Assembly (NCBI GenBank): GCA_021199375.1
Contig: JAJQIB010000005.1
Span: forward strand, 1 to 64,000
Direction: 5' to 3'
Length of the DNA stretch: 64,000 bases
Source: Ruminococcus sp.
GTDB lineage: Bacteria > Bacillota > Clostridia > Oscillospirales > Ruminococcaceae
The notes beneath the pieces are model-generated. The model was not told the DNA's origin. It saw only the letters and a list, made by a program, of their open reading frames with translations, and made no database searches. The translations under genes and the position numbers were made by a program. Below, one piece after another: positions 32,733 through 41,460 of this stretch; the first letter of the stretch is position 1; every line of letters starts with the position of its first letter.

Positions 32733-34133
32733 CTACCGCAAATACTTCCTCAAAACCTCAAGCGTACCCTCCTTGTCAAGCACCGTCCCGTTTTTACAGA
32801 TGTACTCAAAGTAGTCGGTAAAGCACTTAATAAGTCCCGGCTCGGTGATGTTTAGGTGTATAATCCTCTCCCCAAGCAGCAGAAAAAGCACCACATACTC
32901 ATCCGATGCATTCACCTCGAAATGAATGCTTCTCATCGGCATATCGTTCACTAACACCCTAAAGTCCACGGTGCCTTTTTCTACCATATCAATCATGCTC
33001 CGGAGCACTTGCTGTCGCACCTCTTCGGTTGGCACGCTGTAAAAGCTCTCTGGGTAGCTCGCTACAAAGCCGTTGTCTATAAAGTCCTTAAGACCTGCCT
33101 CGTAGAAAATATCACAAGGCTTGCACACGAGAAATCTCTTAGCTTCGTCTACAGCATATTTAAGGTAAATCGCTCTTTCGTTTTCGGGGATCTTGACGTG
33201 CTTCATGAAGAGGTCGGGCGGTGTTACTGCTGAGATGCAGGGCTGATAGCCATACTCAAAGCGGCATCCACCCTTGCCGGCGTTTAGTGATGGCAGCTCG
33301 GCGAAGCTTTTTGGTCGGGTGAATAGGCGCTGGCATCTGCCCTTGATGCGCTCAGAACACTTCTTGTAAAATGATACCGTATCAGGATTTGAATGGATGA
33401 TGCCCGACTCATACTCGTTATCACAGGTTATTGCGTATTTATCAGTAATAATGCAGTAGGGCAACAGGCTATTTGAATTGATGTGTGCCGAAATATTATC
33501 GTAATAATAAAGAGGGGCATAGCTGTCAATATTTATAGCAATCTGATATGTAAGCCTTAAAATTTCAAGATTATTCTCGTTTGCCGCGTCTGCGCGATAG
33601 TTGTTATCAACACAAAATATGTGGTCTATGGCTTTTTGATTCTCATTTCCCAGGCACGAAAACAAAATCATATTAAGGCTTTCTGACGGCTGGGCGATTA
33701 TGGTAATTTCAGACTCTTTATCTACAGCCGCGCAAAGCGCCTGCTCTATATACTCTAAAAGCTCAATTTTGTTATTTACTGTCAGCAAATCGCTGTCTAT
33801 ATCCGGTTCTACAAGCTTAACCTTTTTTGCTGTGTGAAAATTAGCAGTTTCGCTAATCTGTTCTAAAAATTGAGCGACCTTATTGCGCCTACGATAGGTT
33901 GCCTCGCCCATTACGCTAATCTTATATTTGCTTATAAATTCCTCCATCTCATCAGATGTAAGCATAAGCTTTTGTCCGATTTCACGAGCCTCATCAACGT
34001 TTTTTAGCTTTCTGTCACCGGAAATAATATGCTGTAGTGTTGTGCGATTCATACCTAAATATTCTGATGCAGATTTAACGCTCATTCCTGAGCGCCTAAT
34101 ATATTCCTCAAGGCTGCGTCCAAATTCCAACAT
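32733..34133 (-). CDS. XRE-type helix-turn-helix regulator with large unknown domain
   Basis: 466 aa. Residues about 1-65 are a Cro/C1-type HTH (SLEEYIRRSGMSVKSASEYLGMNRTTLQHIISGDRKL). The remaining 400 residues form an unrecognised domain with several Cys (GRCQRLF, GGCRFEYGYQPC, VCKPCDIFYEAG) and no membrane segment, so it may sense a ligand or bind metal. AAGGAGGGG precedes the ATG. The gene is monocistronic and its target is unknown. Confidence 0.75.
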   Translation of the reverse strand: MLEFGRSLEEYIRRSGMSVKSASEYLGMNRTTLQHIISGDRKLKNVDEAREIGQKLMLTSDEMEEFISKYKISVMGEATYRRRNKVAQFLEQISETANFHTAKKVKLVEPDIDSDLLTVNNKIELLEYIEQALCAAVDKESEITIIAQPSESLNMILFSCLGNENQKAIDHIFCVDNNYRADAANENNLEILRLTYQIAINIDSYAPLYYYDNISAHINSNSLLPYCIITDKYAITCDNEYESGIIHSNPDTVSFYKKCSERIKGRCQRLFTRPKSFAELPSLNAGKGGCRFEYGYQPCISAVTPPDLFMKHVKIPENERAIYLKYAVDEAKRFLVCKPCDIFYEAGLKDFIDNGFVASYPESFYSVPTEEVRQQVLRSMIDMVEKGTVDFRVLVNDMPMRSIHFEVNASDEYVVLFLLLGERIIHLNITEPGLIKCFTDYFEYICKNGTVLDKEGTLEVLRKYLR

Positions 34134-34158
34134 GGTATACCCCTCCTTGTACAGTCAT

Positions 34159-34188
34159 ATTATACCACAATTTATTGTTATTTGTCAA
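34159..34188 (-). promoter_or_regulatory. Promoter of the XRE regulator gene
   Basis: Minus-strand TTGACA (34188-34183), 18 bp, TATAAT (34164-34159). Confidence 0.75.
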
Positions 34189-34248
34189 TATCCTGCGCTG
34201 TTTTAATTTTATTTTTTAGTAAATCACAAAAAATTAAAAATTTCCCTA

Positions 34249-34277
34249 TTGACAAAGGGACGAAACAGTGCTATACT
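34249..34277 (+). promoter_or_regulatory. Promoter of tRNA-Leu(TAG)
   Basis: TTGACA (34249-34254), 17 bp, TATACT (34272-34277), 13 bp before the tRNA. Confidence 0.85.
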
Positions 34278-34290
34278 ATAATAGTATCAT

Positions 34291-34374
34291 GCGGGTGTGG
34301 CGGAATTGGCAGACGCGATAGATTTAGGTTCTATTGGCAACACCGTGCAGGTTCAAGTCCTGTCACCCGCACCA
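34291..34374 (+). tRNA. tRNA-Leu (anticodon TAG)
   Basis: 84-nt class II tRNA. The acceptor GCGGGTG pairs with CACCCGC, the anticodon loop is TTTAGGT in an ATAGA/TCTAT stem, a long variable arm is present and the T loop is TTCAAGT. CCA is encoded. Confidence 0.95.
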
Positions 34375-34382
34375 TATTTTTA

Positions 34383-34414
34383 CCCCGAAACGTGTTTTTG
34401 CGTTTCGGGGTTTT
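34383..34414 (+). terminator. Terminator of tRNA-Leu(TAG)
   Basis: 10-bp perfect stem CCCCGAAACG/CGTTTCGGGG followed by TTTT. Confidence 0.88.
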
Positions 34415-34434
34415 ACTTTCGCAGATTTTTTTAG

Positions 34435-34463
34435 ATGACAAGCCTCCTTTTTTGTGCTATGAT
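34435..34463 (+). promoter_or_regulatory. Promoter of the 212-aa unknown gene
   Basis: ATGACA (34435-34440), 17 bp, TATGAT (34458-34463). About 100 nt of leader precede the start codon. Confidence 0.6.
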
Positions 34464-34561
34464 AGATTTACAGTCAAGCTGCAAGAGATAATTAGGCAGC
34501 GAGACTTTATTCTGATGTAGGATTCGTACGCAAAAGCTAATAATAAATGGAGGTAACTATC

Positions 34562-35200
34562 ATGACAACAGAAAAAATGACAATTCACGAAGCACTTTGT
34601 GAGCTAAAGCTGCTCGATAAGAGAATTGAGGACAAGCTAAATTCTGCTCAGTTTGTACTGCCTAACAAGCACTCAAACGAGAAGATTGATGGCAAGACCA
34701 TCAAGGAGGTAAAGGATAACATCAAGGCTGATTACACGAGCATATCGGGGCTTATCAAGCGCAGAAATGCAATTAAGCAGGCGGTTATCAGAAGTAACGC
34801 TGAAACGAAGATAACTATTGCTGACAAGACCATGAGTGTGGCAGAGGCAATTGACTACAAGAATGTTGGAGTAGAATACATAAGCAATTTAGCATCAACT
34901 CTTCAAAAGCAGCTCAATAGAACCTCATCATATGCAGCTTCTGAAAATGATGATCTTAATGATCGAGCGGATGAATATGTTATTAGACTATTTGGTGGCA
35001 AGGAAAAGGATGTCAACGCAGAAACCATTCGCAAGGCGAAGGAGGATTATATCAACGCTAATACAATTGATGTAATTGATGCAATCAATGCGAAGAACAA
35101 AATCAAGGAGCTTTCAGAAGAGGTTGATGGTTTTAACTCAAAGATTGATTCTGCTCTTAGCGTGTCGAACGCTTTGACTACAATTGATGTTTGCTATTGA
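34562..35200 (+). CDS. Unrecognised helical protein upstream of a tRNA-like element
   Basis: 212 aa, rich in Lys, Glu, Asp and Ile, predicted almost wholly helical, with heptad-like stretches at about 10-75 and 165-205. No membrane segment and no catalytic motif are visible. The ATG at 34562 is chosen for GGAGG 9 bp upstream. It sits between a tRNA-Leu gene and a gene-free stretch that ends in a tRNA-like structure with its own terminator. No promoter is obvious between the gene and that structure, so both may come from one transcript. The setting suggests an RNA-related job, but this is inference only. Confidence 0.6.
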   Translation: MTTEKMTIHEALCELKLLDKRIEDKLNSAQFVLPNKHSNEKIDGKTIKEVKDNIKADYTSISGLIKRRNAIKQAVIRSNAETKITIADKTMSVAEAIDYKNVGVEYISNLASTLQKQLNRTSSYAASENDDLNDRADEYVIRLFGGKEKDVNAETIRKAKEDYINANTIDVIDAINAKNKIKELSEEVDGFNSKIDSALSVSNALTTIDVCY

Positions 35201-35607
35201 TTGCTGATGGGGCTTGAGAGCAATGTGATTTTATAGGGCTCTCAGGCATTAAAATTAAAAGATCGGATACCGAAAACCTATAATTAAGATTCGTTTAAAT
35301 CTTACGTTAACAGATTTGCTCTAATACAATGATTTTCTTATTGGAAGAAAATAATCAGGTACCGCTCACAAAAAGTGTTTTTGAACAATACTTATGGGAG
35401 CTAAAAGCTAAAGCCTTAAAGGTCAAATCTTAAACGTAAACGCTTAAAGCTTAATATAGATTGCCGATTCGAGATGACGGCGATCGCATATAAGGATAAA
35501 ATGCTAAAGCTAAATGTTAAAAGCTAGACAAAATCCATGAGTAATGGTTATAAGAGCTAATCTTATTATCTTAAGGTAATCCACATGGCTGGTATTCGAT
35601 CATATAA
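35201..35607 (+). other. Gene-free, structure-containing stretch before the tRNA-like element
   Basis: No ORF with a ribosome-binding site. Hairpins include TGAGAGC/GCTCTCA just after the upstream gene, ATAAGA-GCTAA-TCTTAT near 35550, and GATTGCCG/CGGCGATC near 35470 enclosing ATTCGAG, which looks somewhat like a T arm. TGGTTAT (35545-35551) is complementary to ATAACCA (35604-35610) and could close a further 66-nt domain. Repeated GCTAAAGC-like words fill 35410-35525. It may be the 5' part of a longer RNA. Confidence 0.4.
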
Positions 35608-35685
35608 CCACTGTTAGTTCAATTGGCAGAACCTCACACGTATACACGTGATGACTAAATGCAAGTTCGAATCTTGCACGGTGGT
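35608..35685 (+). ncRNA. tRNA-like element without a readable anticodon
   Basis: The acceptor CCACTGT (35608-35614) pairs with ACGGTGG (35678-35684) over 7 bp. U8 and A9 are present. The D arm is GTTC-AATTGGCA-GAAC (35617-35632). The T arm GCAAG-TTCGAAT-CTTGC (35661-35677) is perfect. The anticodon arm is not canonical: the best folds give CACGT/ACGTG with a 4-nt loop or TCAC/GTGA with a 10-nt loop, never 7 nt. The discriminator is T, and CCA is not encoded. A strong terminator follows. It could be a decayed tRNA, or a deliberate tRNA mimic as in bacterial Y RNAs (YrlA). Confidence 0.65.
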
Positions 35686-35691
35686 CTTAAA

Positions 35692-35724
35692 TGCCGCTGC
35701 TTTAATAGGCAGCGGTATTTTTTT
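35692..35724 (+). terminator. Terminator of the tRNA-like transcript
   Basis: Stem TGCCGCTGC/GCAGCGGTA with one G-T pair and a T7 run. It reaches the end of the minus-strand WYL gene, whose transcription converges here. Confidence 0.82.
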
Positions 35725-36799
35725 AAAAGCGCTTGCTTAAAAGCATCTGCTGAGCCTTAACACGCTTGGCAATATCGTCAGCTATGCGGCTTGTCGTCAT
35801 GCTGCTAATATCAAGCTCCTCGGTTAAAAAGTCGCTTGGATTTACATCCTTAGGGTTTAAAACTCTTATGACGCCTCCGAAGCTTAGCAGGCGAATTAAA
35901 ATTTCGGATTCATCATCAGTCGGATATATAAGCATAACGCTGCAGCTATCAGTTTCAGCATTATAGACGGTGCGCTTTTCGAACGGAGCGAATTCTACCA
36001 TAAAGCGCTCGATGCCGTTTCTGTCGTGTGTCACCTCAAGATAAACGTACGAGCGTTTGTCGCTTAACGAGATATCAGGCTCGGATGTGCAGGAGAAGCT
36101 GCTTAGACTAACACTCTTGATTCTGCTCAGGTTCATGCGTATGCAGGAATCGAAGCTATACGCCTTATTGTCGCTAATGTATGCTCTTGAGCAAATAAGC
36201 CTGAGCCTGTCGTTTTTGTCGGAATATTCAAATCTTAGCGGCAGATATTCGGCGCTAATGACATTGCCCTTAGCGGAGGTGTAGTCGATATGAACCAGGC
36301 TTTTAGCCTTGATGGCGGAAAGAAGCAGACGAAAGCTGCTGCGGTAGCTCTCACTTTCGTAGCAATCTCCATCCGAAAATTTATCAAAACAAAAAAAGGT
36401 GTCATCGCTATAGAGCGGCTCGACATCCTCAAGCAGGTGGGTGAGCTTATCAAAGCCCTCGTCATCTAAAAAGAGCTTAATGCGGCTGTCTGAAAGCTTA
36501 GATTTAAGCCAGCGCTTTTGGAGGACTGTCATGGGTGTGGGAGTGCTTTTGACAAGGCTTTTATATTCGCCATCTGCACCTGATTTGAGAAGTCCCCATT
36601 CGGATTTGCCCTCGCTGTTTGGGATGATGGATGAGGGGATATATAGTATAGAATCACGAAAGGCGTTTTCCTCGGTGATTTTATTTATCTGCTTGCGTGT
36701 AAGGGTGTCGCTGCCTAGAATTTTTCTTACTGTGCGAAAATAGGCGCCGTAAATCTCACTGAAAAAGCTAGGGGAGGTGTTCTTTTTTGATTTCTTCAT
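35723..36799 (-). CDS. WYL domain protein (distal)
   Basis: 358 aa, likely a transcription regulator. A helical N-terminal region of about 120 residues is followed by a WYL-like beta domain (about 165-250, with VHIDYTSAKGNVISAEYLPLRFEYSDKNDRLRLI) and a C-terminal WCX-like part. WYL domains bind nucleic acid or other ligands and control defence or DNA-damage genes in several bacteria. The start at MKKSKKNT is the first Met with reasonable context. The gene overlaps the upstream WYL gene by about 32 bp, so the two are translated together. Confidence 0.75.
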   Translation of the reverse strand: MKKSKKNTSPSFFSEIYGAYFRTVRKILGSDTLTRKQINKITEENAFRDSILYIPSSIIPNSEGKSEWGLLKSGADGEYKSLVKSTPTPMTVLQKRWLKSKLSDSRIKLFLDDEGFDKLTHLLEDVEPLYSDDTFFCFDKFSDGDCYESESYRSSFRLLLSAIKAKSLVHIDYTSAKGNVISAEYLPLRFEYSDKNDRLRLICSRAYISDNKAYSFDSCIRMNLSRIKSVSLSSFSCTSEPDISLSDKRSYVYLEVTHDRNGIERFMVEFAPFEKRTVYNAETDSCSVMLIYPTDDESEILIRLLSFGGVIRVLNPKDVNPSDFLTEELDISSMTTSRIADDIAKRVKAQQMLLSKRF

Positions 36800-38039
36800 T
36801 TTTATCACCGTACATTTTAAACATTTGTGTAATGTCATTCTCGAAGTCTTGAATCAGCTGAGGATTGTCGCATTCGATTTTTACGATTCTTCCGATAAAG
36901 CTCTTTACCCATTGCATTAGCTCTTTAGGGTCGTAGACCTGGGCTTCGTATTTATAGATGCCGTTTCCCTCAGGGGTTACGGTTCCGCAGCGCTTTTCAC
37001 GCTCTAGGCGGGTGACTACGTATGGCTCTTTTTGCTCGTCGATGTAGAGGGTCATGGCAAAGTGTATAGGCTTTTGACCGCTGCTTGCGAAGGTCACTCC
37101 GAAAACGCTTTTGCCCTCGTGCGCTAGGCGCTCACGGTAAGCGTTACAGCTTTTACATGGATCAGCTATTGTTACGCTTTTGATGCGATCTAGGCGATAG
37201 GCACTTAGCTTATCAAGAGAGGGGTAGTAGGCAATGAGGTATCTGCGTCCGGTCTGGGAGGAGGTGTAGATTTTAAGCGGTACGCAGTCGATGAGGCTTT
37301 CCTTGCCATTTCTGTCGGTATAGCTAAGGACAGCTGAGCAGTCCTCGTTTATACATTCTGTGAGCGAGAAGAGTATTTCGTCCTCAAGTGCATAGACTAA
37401 ATAGCTGTGCTTAAAGCGAAAGATGTCGTTTTTTTGATCTGCGTCCTTGAGCATGCTGTCGCCAAGCTCGCCGAAGGGAGCAAGGCTTGAGAAAAGCTTG
37501 ACAGAATCGGCAAGTCCGTCGATTTCATCGAATAGTTCACGAGCGGAGGGCGAGGAGAGGTAATAAAGATATGGAGTCTTTGATGTGTCGCGCTCAAGCA
37601 GTCCCTCACGCACATATTCATCAAGCTTGATTTTAACCGTTTGAGAATCAATGTAGTCGTCATCGTCAAGATAGCTGCATAGCCTCTCTGAAATCTGTGG
37701 CACGCTTAAATGCTCTTTAGCGCTTAGGATATCAAGTATAAAAAAGTGAAGCTTGATATCACGGTTATTAAAGCCACAGTTATAGAAAGCGTTATAAAAG
37801 GGATTTTCGTACACCTGTGCGCTGTCTACGCTTATAAAAACACGCTTGCGCTTATCGCTGCCGACCTTAGCTCCGACATATCCATCGAGAAAGCTTTCGA
37901 TACGGTGCTTTTCGTCACTTGACGTGCGTCCACTTTTAACGCCTATGTCGCTGCCTGTTCGAAATCCGTAGATGAAAAATTCACGCAAATAGTCTCGCAT
38001 TTTGCTAAAGTGCGCCACGACCTCTCTATATTCTCCCAA
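36768..38039 (-). CDS. WYL domain protein (proximal)
   Basis: 423 aa. Winged-helix features lie around residues 90-150 (FFILDILSAKEHLSVPQISERL). The WYL domain follows at about 230-300 (AVLSYTDRNGKESLIDCVPLKIYTSSQTGRRYLIAYY) and a WCX-type extension ends the protein. The TTG start is backed by GGGAGG 8 bp upstream; the next Met is inside the first helix. The two WYL genes probably act as partners, and their terminus abuts the tRNA-like locus. Confidence 0.78.
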   Translation of the reverse strand: MGEYREVVAHFSKMRDYLREFFIYGFRTGSDIGVKSGRTSSDEKHRIESFLDGYVGAKVGSDKRKRVFISVDSAQVYENPFYNAFYNCGFNNRDIKLHFFILDILSAKEHLSVPQISERLCSYLDDDDYIDSQTVKIKLDEYVREGLLERDTSKTPYLYYLSSPSARELFDEIDGLADSVKLFSSLAPFGELGDSMLKDADQKNDIFRFKHSYLVYALEDEILFSLTECINEDCSAVLSYTDRNGKESLIDCVPLKIYTSSQTGRRYLIAYYPSLDKLSAYRLDRIKSVTIADPCKSCNAYRERLAHEGKSVFGVTFASSGQKPIHFAMTLYIDEQKEPYVVTRLEREKRCGTVTPEGNGIYKYEAQVYDPKELMQWVKSFIGRIVKIECDNPQLIQDFENDITQMFKMYGDKNEEIKKEHLP

Positions 38040-38072
38040 TGCCTATTCCTCCCTTCGAGATGGTTATACTAT

Positions 38073-38089
38073 TTAAAGCGGAGCGAAGC
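38073..38089 (+). repeat. 17-bp repeat TTAAAGCGGAGCGAAGC, copy 2
   Basis: Identical to 30810-30826. It lies about 35 bp upstream of the proximal WYL gene's start. Confidence 0.55.
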
Positions 38090-38209
38090 CTTGCATCTAT
38101 TATAACAGATTTTTCGAGGTTTTGCAAGACGAATAGATATTCCAGGTATTTGTGCATTTGTCACATTTAATCGGTTAATAAAGAGCGCTAATTTGTCTAT
38201 TTTCTCCTA

Positions 38210-38262
38210 TTGAAAAAAGGGTCAGGGTATGATATAATTTATATAGTTAGCATAGGCTAACT
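38210..38262 (+). promoter_or_regulatory. Promoter and operator of the ABC exporter genes
   Basis: TTGAAA (38210-38215), 17 bp, TATAAT (38233-38238). The 7-bp perfect inverted repeat AGTTAGC-ATAG-GCTAACT (38245-38262) covers the likely start site, a typical repressor position. It resembles the TTAGGTTAGGCTAACCTAA box of DtxR/IdeR metal regulators but is not a full match. Confidence 0.6.
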
Positions 38263-38285
38263 AAAACACATGAAGGAGAATTAAT

Positions 38286-38984
38286 ATGTTTATTGAAATT
38301 AGTGGGCTTAAAAAGCATTACGGAGAGGGCGAGAGCAGAATCGATGTGCTTCGTGGCATTGATTTTTCTCTTGACAAGGGTGAGTTTTGTGTGCTACTAG
38401 GACCTTCAGGAAGCGGTAAATCTACGCTTTTGAATATACTGGGCGGTATTGACAGCGCAAATGACGGCGAAATCACCATCGATGGGCAACGAACTAAGGA
38501 GATGAACGAAAAGGCTCTAACACGCTATCGCAGAAGACATTTGGGGTATGTTTTTCAGCAGTACAATTTGATTCCGAATCTTAACATAAAGGAGAACGTT
38601 GAAACGGGAGCATATCTAAGTGAAAATCCGCTTGATGTTGACGAGATTTTAAAGACACTTGGAATTTACGAGCAGCGTCACAAGCTTCCGAATCAGCTTT
38701 CGGGAGGTCAGCAGCAGCGTGCCTCTATTGGACGTGCTATTGTTAAAAATCCCGATATACTTCTTTGTGACGAGCCGACAGGTGCGCTTGACTACAAGAC
38801 ATCAAAGGAAATTTTAGCGCTTATTGAGTCAGTCAATAGACAATATAAAACCACAGTTGTGATGGTGACACATAACGAAGCTATAAAGAACATGGCGGAC
38901 AGAGTGATAAAGCTGCGTGATGGAATGGTTAAAAGCGACAAGAAAATAACGGACAAAATCCCTGCTGCGGATTTGGAATGGTAG
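38286..38984 (+). CDS. ABC transporter ATPase, MacB/LolD type
   Basis: 232 aa. Walker A GPSGSGKST, Q loop VFQQYNLIPNL, signature LSGGQQQRASIGRAI, Walker B ILLCDEPTGALD, switch His in VMVTHNE. The class pairs with FtsX-like permeases and exports peptides or lipids or transmits mechanical signals. GAAGGAG precedes the ATG, and the permease gene follows by 6 bp. Confidence 0.93.
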   Translation: MFIEISGLKKHYGEGESRIDVLRGIDFSLDKGEFCVLLGPSGSGKSTLLNILGGIDSANDGEITIDGQRTKEMNEKALTRYRRRHLGYVFQQYNLIPNLNIKENVETGAYLSENPLDVDEILKTLGIYEQRHKLPNQLSGGQQQRASIGRAIVKNPDILLCDEPTGALDYKTSKEILALIESVNRQYKTTVVMVTHNEAIKNMADRVIKLRDGMVKSDKKITDKIPAADLEW

Positions 38985-38990
38985 GCTGAC

Positions 38991-41309
38991 ATGAATCCAC
39001 TTAACAGAAGAATTTTAAGAAGCCTGTGTGATGATGCGGGAAAGTATATCGTCATTTTTATTTTCATGGTGCTGGTAGTGAGCGTTATTTCGGGATTTTT
39101 GATTTCTGACAACAGCTGCCATGCGACCTTTGAAGAAGGAATGGTTAAGCAAAATGTAGAGGACGGACATCTTACCTTTAATGTGCTGCCTGATGAGGAG
39201 CTTATTGAGGAGATTGAGCAGAAGGGAGATGTGGCGCTTCATGAGCTGTACTATTTTGATGAGGATTTAGAGGGCAGCAACAAAACTGTTAGAGTATACA
39301 GCACTGAGCGTGATGTGAATCTTATTGACCTGATGAGCGGTGAAATGCCAACAGAGGCTGACGAGATTGCTATCGACAGAATGTTTGCACAAAACAATGA
39401 GATCAAGATAGGAGATACCATTATATTAAAGGACACAGAGCTTAAGGTGACTGGACTTGTGGCATTCCCTGATTATGGTGCGTTGTTTGAAAGCAACTCA
39501 GATGCTATGTTTGATGCGCTAAGCTTTTGTGTAGGTGCTATGAGCGTGGAGGGCTTTGAAGCCTTTGATACGGTAAATTTATCCTACAACTACGCCTGGA
39601 CATACCCTCAAGCAGTGGACTGGGAGGATTCACAAAGGGCTAATGAGCTATCAAACGACTTTATCGAGGTGCTGGAGGAGGTTATCAAGGATTACGATAT
39701 ATCGCTTTTGACAGAGGGGAAAACGGCTGATGAGCTGGTTGAGCTAAGCGACTATCTTCCGAGATACCTAAATCAAGCGATAATGTACGCGGGCGAGGAT
39801 ATGGGCTCTGACAAAGCATTCACGCTAATACTCGACTATATTGTAACTATTATACTGGCATTTGTTTTTGCTGTGACTGCAAGCAGCACCATAAACTCAG
39901 AATCGGGTGTTATTGGAACGCTAAGAGCGCTCGGCTACACAAAGCGTGAGATTATAGTACACTACATGGCGCTTCCCATAATGGTGAGCCTGGTTGCGGC
40001 GGTTATAGGAAACATTTTAGGCTACACGGTTTTGGAGGATGTTTTTGTAGCATTTTACTACAACAGCTACAGTTTGGCGAGCTATAAGACTCTTTTCAAT
40101 CTTGATGCTTTTGTTTTGACGACTGTAATTCCGCTGATAATAATGTTTGCCGTAAATTTCCTTATACTAATAAGAAAGCTAAGGCTATCTCCGCTTAGAT
40201 TTTTACGCCATGACCTAACCAGACACAGAAACAAAAAGGCTTTAAGGCTAAATACTAAAATACCGTTTATACAGAGATTTAGACTGAGAATAATACTTCA
40301 AAGCCTATCAAACTATCTGATTTTATTCTTTGGAGTGTTTATTGGCGGAACGCTTATGGTGTTTGGAGATTTCTTTAGTCCAATGTTTGACGAGTACAAG
40401 GAAATGATTATAGAGGACAGGATTTGCGATTATCAGTATGTTTTAAAACGTGAGGCTGAAGCAGAAAGCGAACAGGCTGAAAAATACTGTGTTACATCGC
40501 TCAACACGACGGATGAAAGATATAAAGAGGACAGCGTTTCGGTTATTGCACCTGAGGAGGAGAGCAAATATATAACTGCAAGCCTTGTTGAGGGTGAAGC
40601 GGTGATTTCAAGCTCGATTGCGGAAAAATATACGCTTGAGGAGGGCGATGAGATTACGCTCAAGGACGAGTATGACGAGAACAAGCAGTATACATTTAAA
40701 ATAGGCGGCGTATACGACTATGTGAGCTCGATGGCGATATTTATAACACAGGAGGACTTCTGTGAGAGGTTTGATGAAGAGGAAGGGTGCTTCAATGGGT
40801 ACTTTAGCGATGAGGAGCTTGATGATATTGCTGATGAGGATATAGCTAAGGTTATAACTGTTACAGATCTAACCAAGCTATCGGATCAGATGATTGTTTC
40901 GATGGGAAGTGCTATGAATATATTCAAGTATTTTGGAATAGTCTTGTTTATCGTTTTGATGTTTATACTTATCAAGCAGATTATAGAGAAAAATGTGATG
41001 AGCATATCAATGAGCAAAATTTTAGGCTATTCAAATGGTGAGATCGGCGGATTATATGTAGCTGCTTCATCGGTTATGGTTGTGCTGTCGCTGTTAATTT
41101 CTATACCTTTAATAAATAGGGTGCTAAGGATTATGATGACAAGCTACATCTACACCTCGATAACGGGGTACCTGCCGTTTATTGTTGGTACAGATTGCTA
41201 TATGAGACTGGTAATTGCTGGCTTGATTTGCTACATCGTTGTCGCTGCTTATTTGATGAGAAGGATAAGCAAAATACCGAAGAGCGATGCTCTTAAGAAT
41301 GTAGAGTAG
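38991..41309 (+). CDS. ABC transporter permease with two FtsX domains
   Basis: 772 aa. An N-terminal membrane helix is followed by an extracellular domain (about 45-275), three helices (about 280-400), another membrane re-entry (about 440-465), a second extracellular domain and three C-terminal helices. IGTLRALGYTKREI and MSKILGYSNGEIGGLY are the coupling helices of the two FtsX units. The extracellular parts are strongly acidic. Substrate unknown; an operator-like palindrome before the operon suggests induction by a specific signal, perhaps a metal. Confidence 0.85.
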   Translation: MNPLNRRILRSLCDDAGKYIVIFIFMVLVVSVISGFLISDNSCHATFEEGMVKQNVEDGHLTFNVLPDEELIEEIEQKGDVALHELYYFDEDLEGSNKTVRVYSTERDVNLIDLMSGEMPTEADEIAIDRMFAQNNEIKIGDTIILKDTELKVTGLVAFPDYGALFESNSDAMFDALSFCVGAMSVEGFEAFDTVNLSYNYAWTYPQAVDWEDSQRANELSNDFIEVLEEVIKDYDISLLTEGKTADELVELSDYLPRYLNQAIMYAGEDMGSDKAFTLILDYIVTIILAFVFAVTASSTINSESGVIGTLRALGYTKREIIVHYMALPIMVSLVAAVIGNILGYTVLEDVFVAFYYNSYSLASYKTLFNLDAFVLTTVIPLIIMFAVNFLILIRKLRLSPLRFLRHDLTRHRNKKALRLNTKIPFIQRFRLRIILQSLSNYLILFFGVFIGGTLMVFGDFFSPMFDEYKEMIIEDRICDYQYVLKREAEAESEQAEKYCVTSLNTTDERYKEDSVSVIAPEEESKYITASLVEGEAVISSSIAEKYTLEEGDEITLKDEYDENKQYTFKIGGVYDYVSSMAIFITQEDFCERFDEEEGCFNGYFSDEELDDIADEDIAKVITVTDLTKLSDQMIVSMGSAMNIFKYFGIVLFIVLMFILIKQIIEKNVMSISMSKILGYSNGEIGGLYVAASSVMVVLSLLISIPLINRVLRIMMTSYIYTSITGYLPFIVGTDCYMRLVIAGLICYIVVAAYLMRRISKIPKSDALKNVE

Positions 41310-41431
41310 AAATTGTCAGAGATTTTCAGCGAATTTACAAATGCTTCCTTAACAATTTCAGCGTATTTTATATCGAAGGGGCAAATATGAACGGATAATT
41401 TGTAGAAAGCTACAAAATTATAAAAAAGGTA

Positions 41432-41460
41432 TTGACTTTTTATTCAATTTGGTATATAAT
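41432..41460 (+). promoter_or_regulatory. Upstream promoter of the pilin A region
   Basis: TTGACT (41432-41437), 17 bp, TATAAT (41455-41460). It produces either a long leader for pilin A or a separate small RNA: the 41310-41773 spacer holds no ORF with a ribosome-binding site. Confidence 0.7.

Noticed and set aside
35545-35610. Second tRNA-like element closed by TGGTTAT/ATAACCA
   Set aside because: The ends pair over 7 bp, but D and T arms do not form properly, and it overlaps the better element at 35608.
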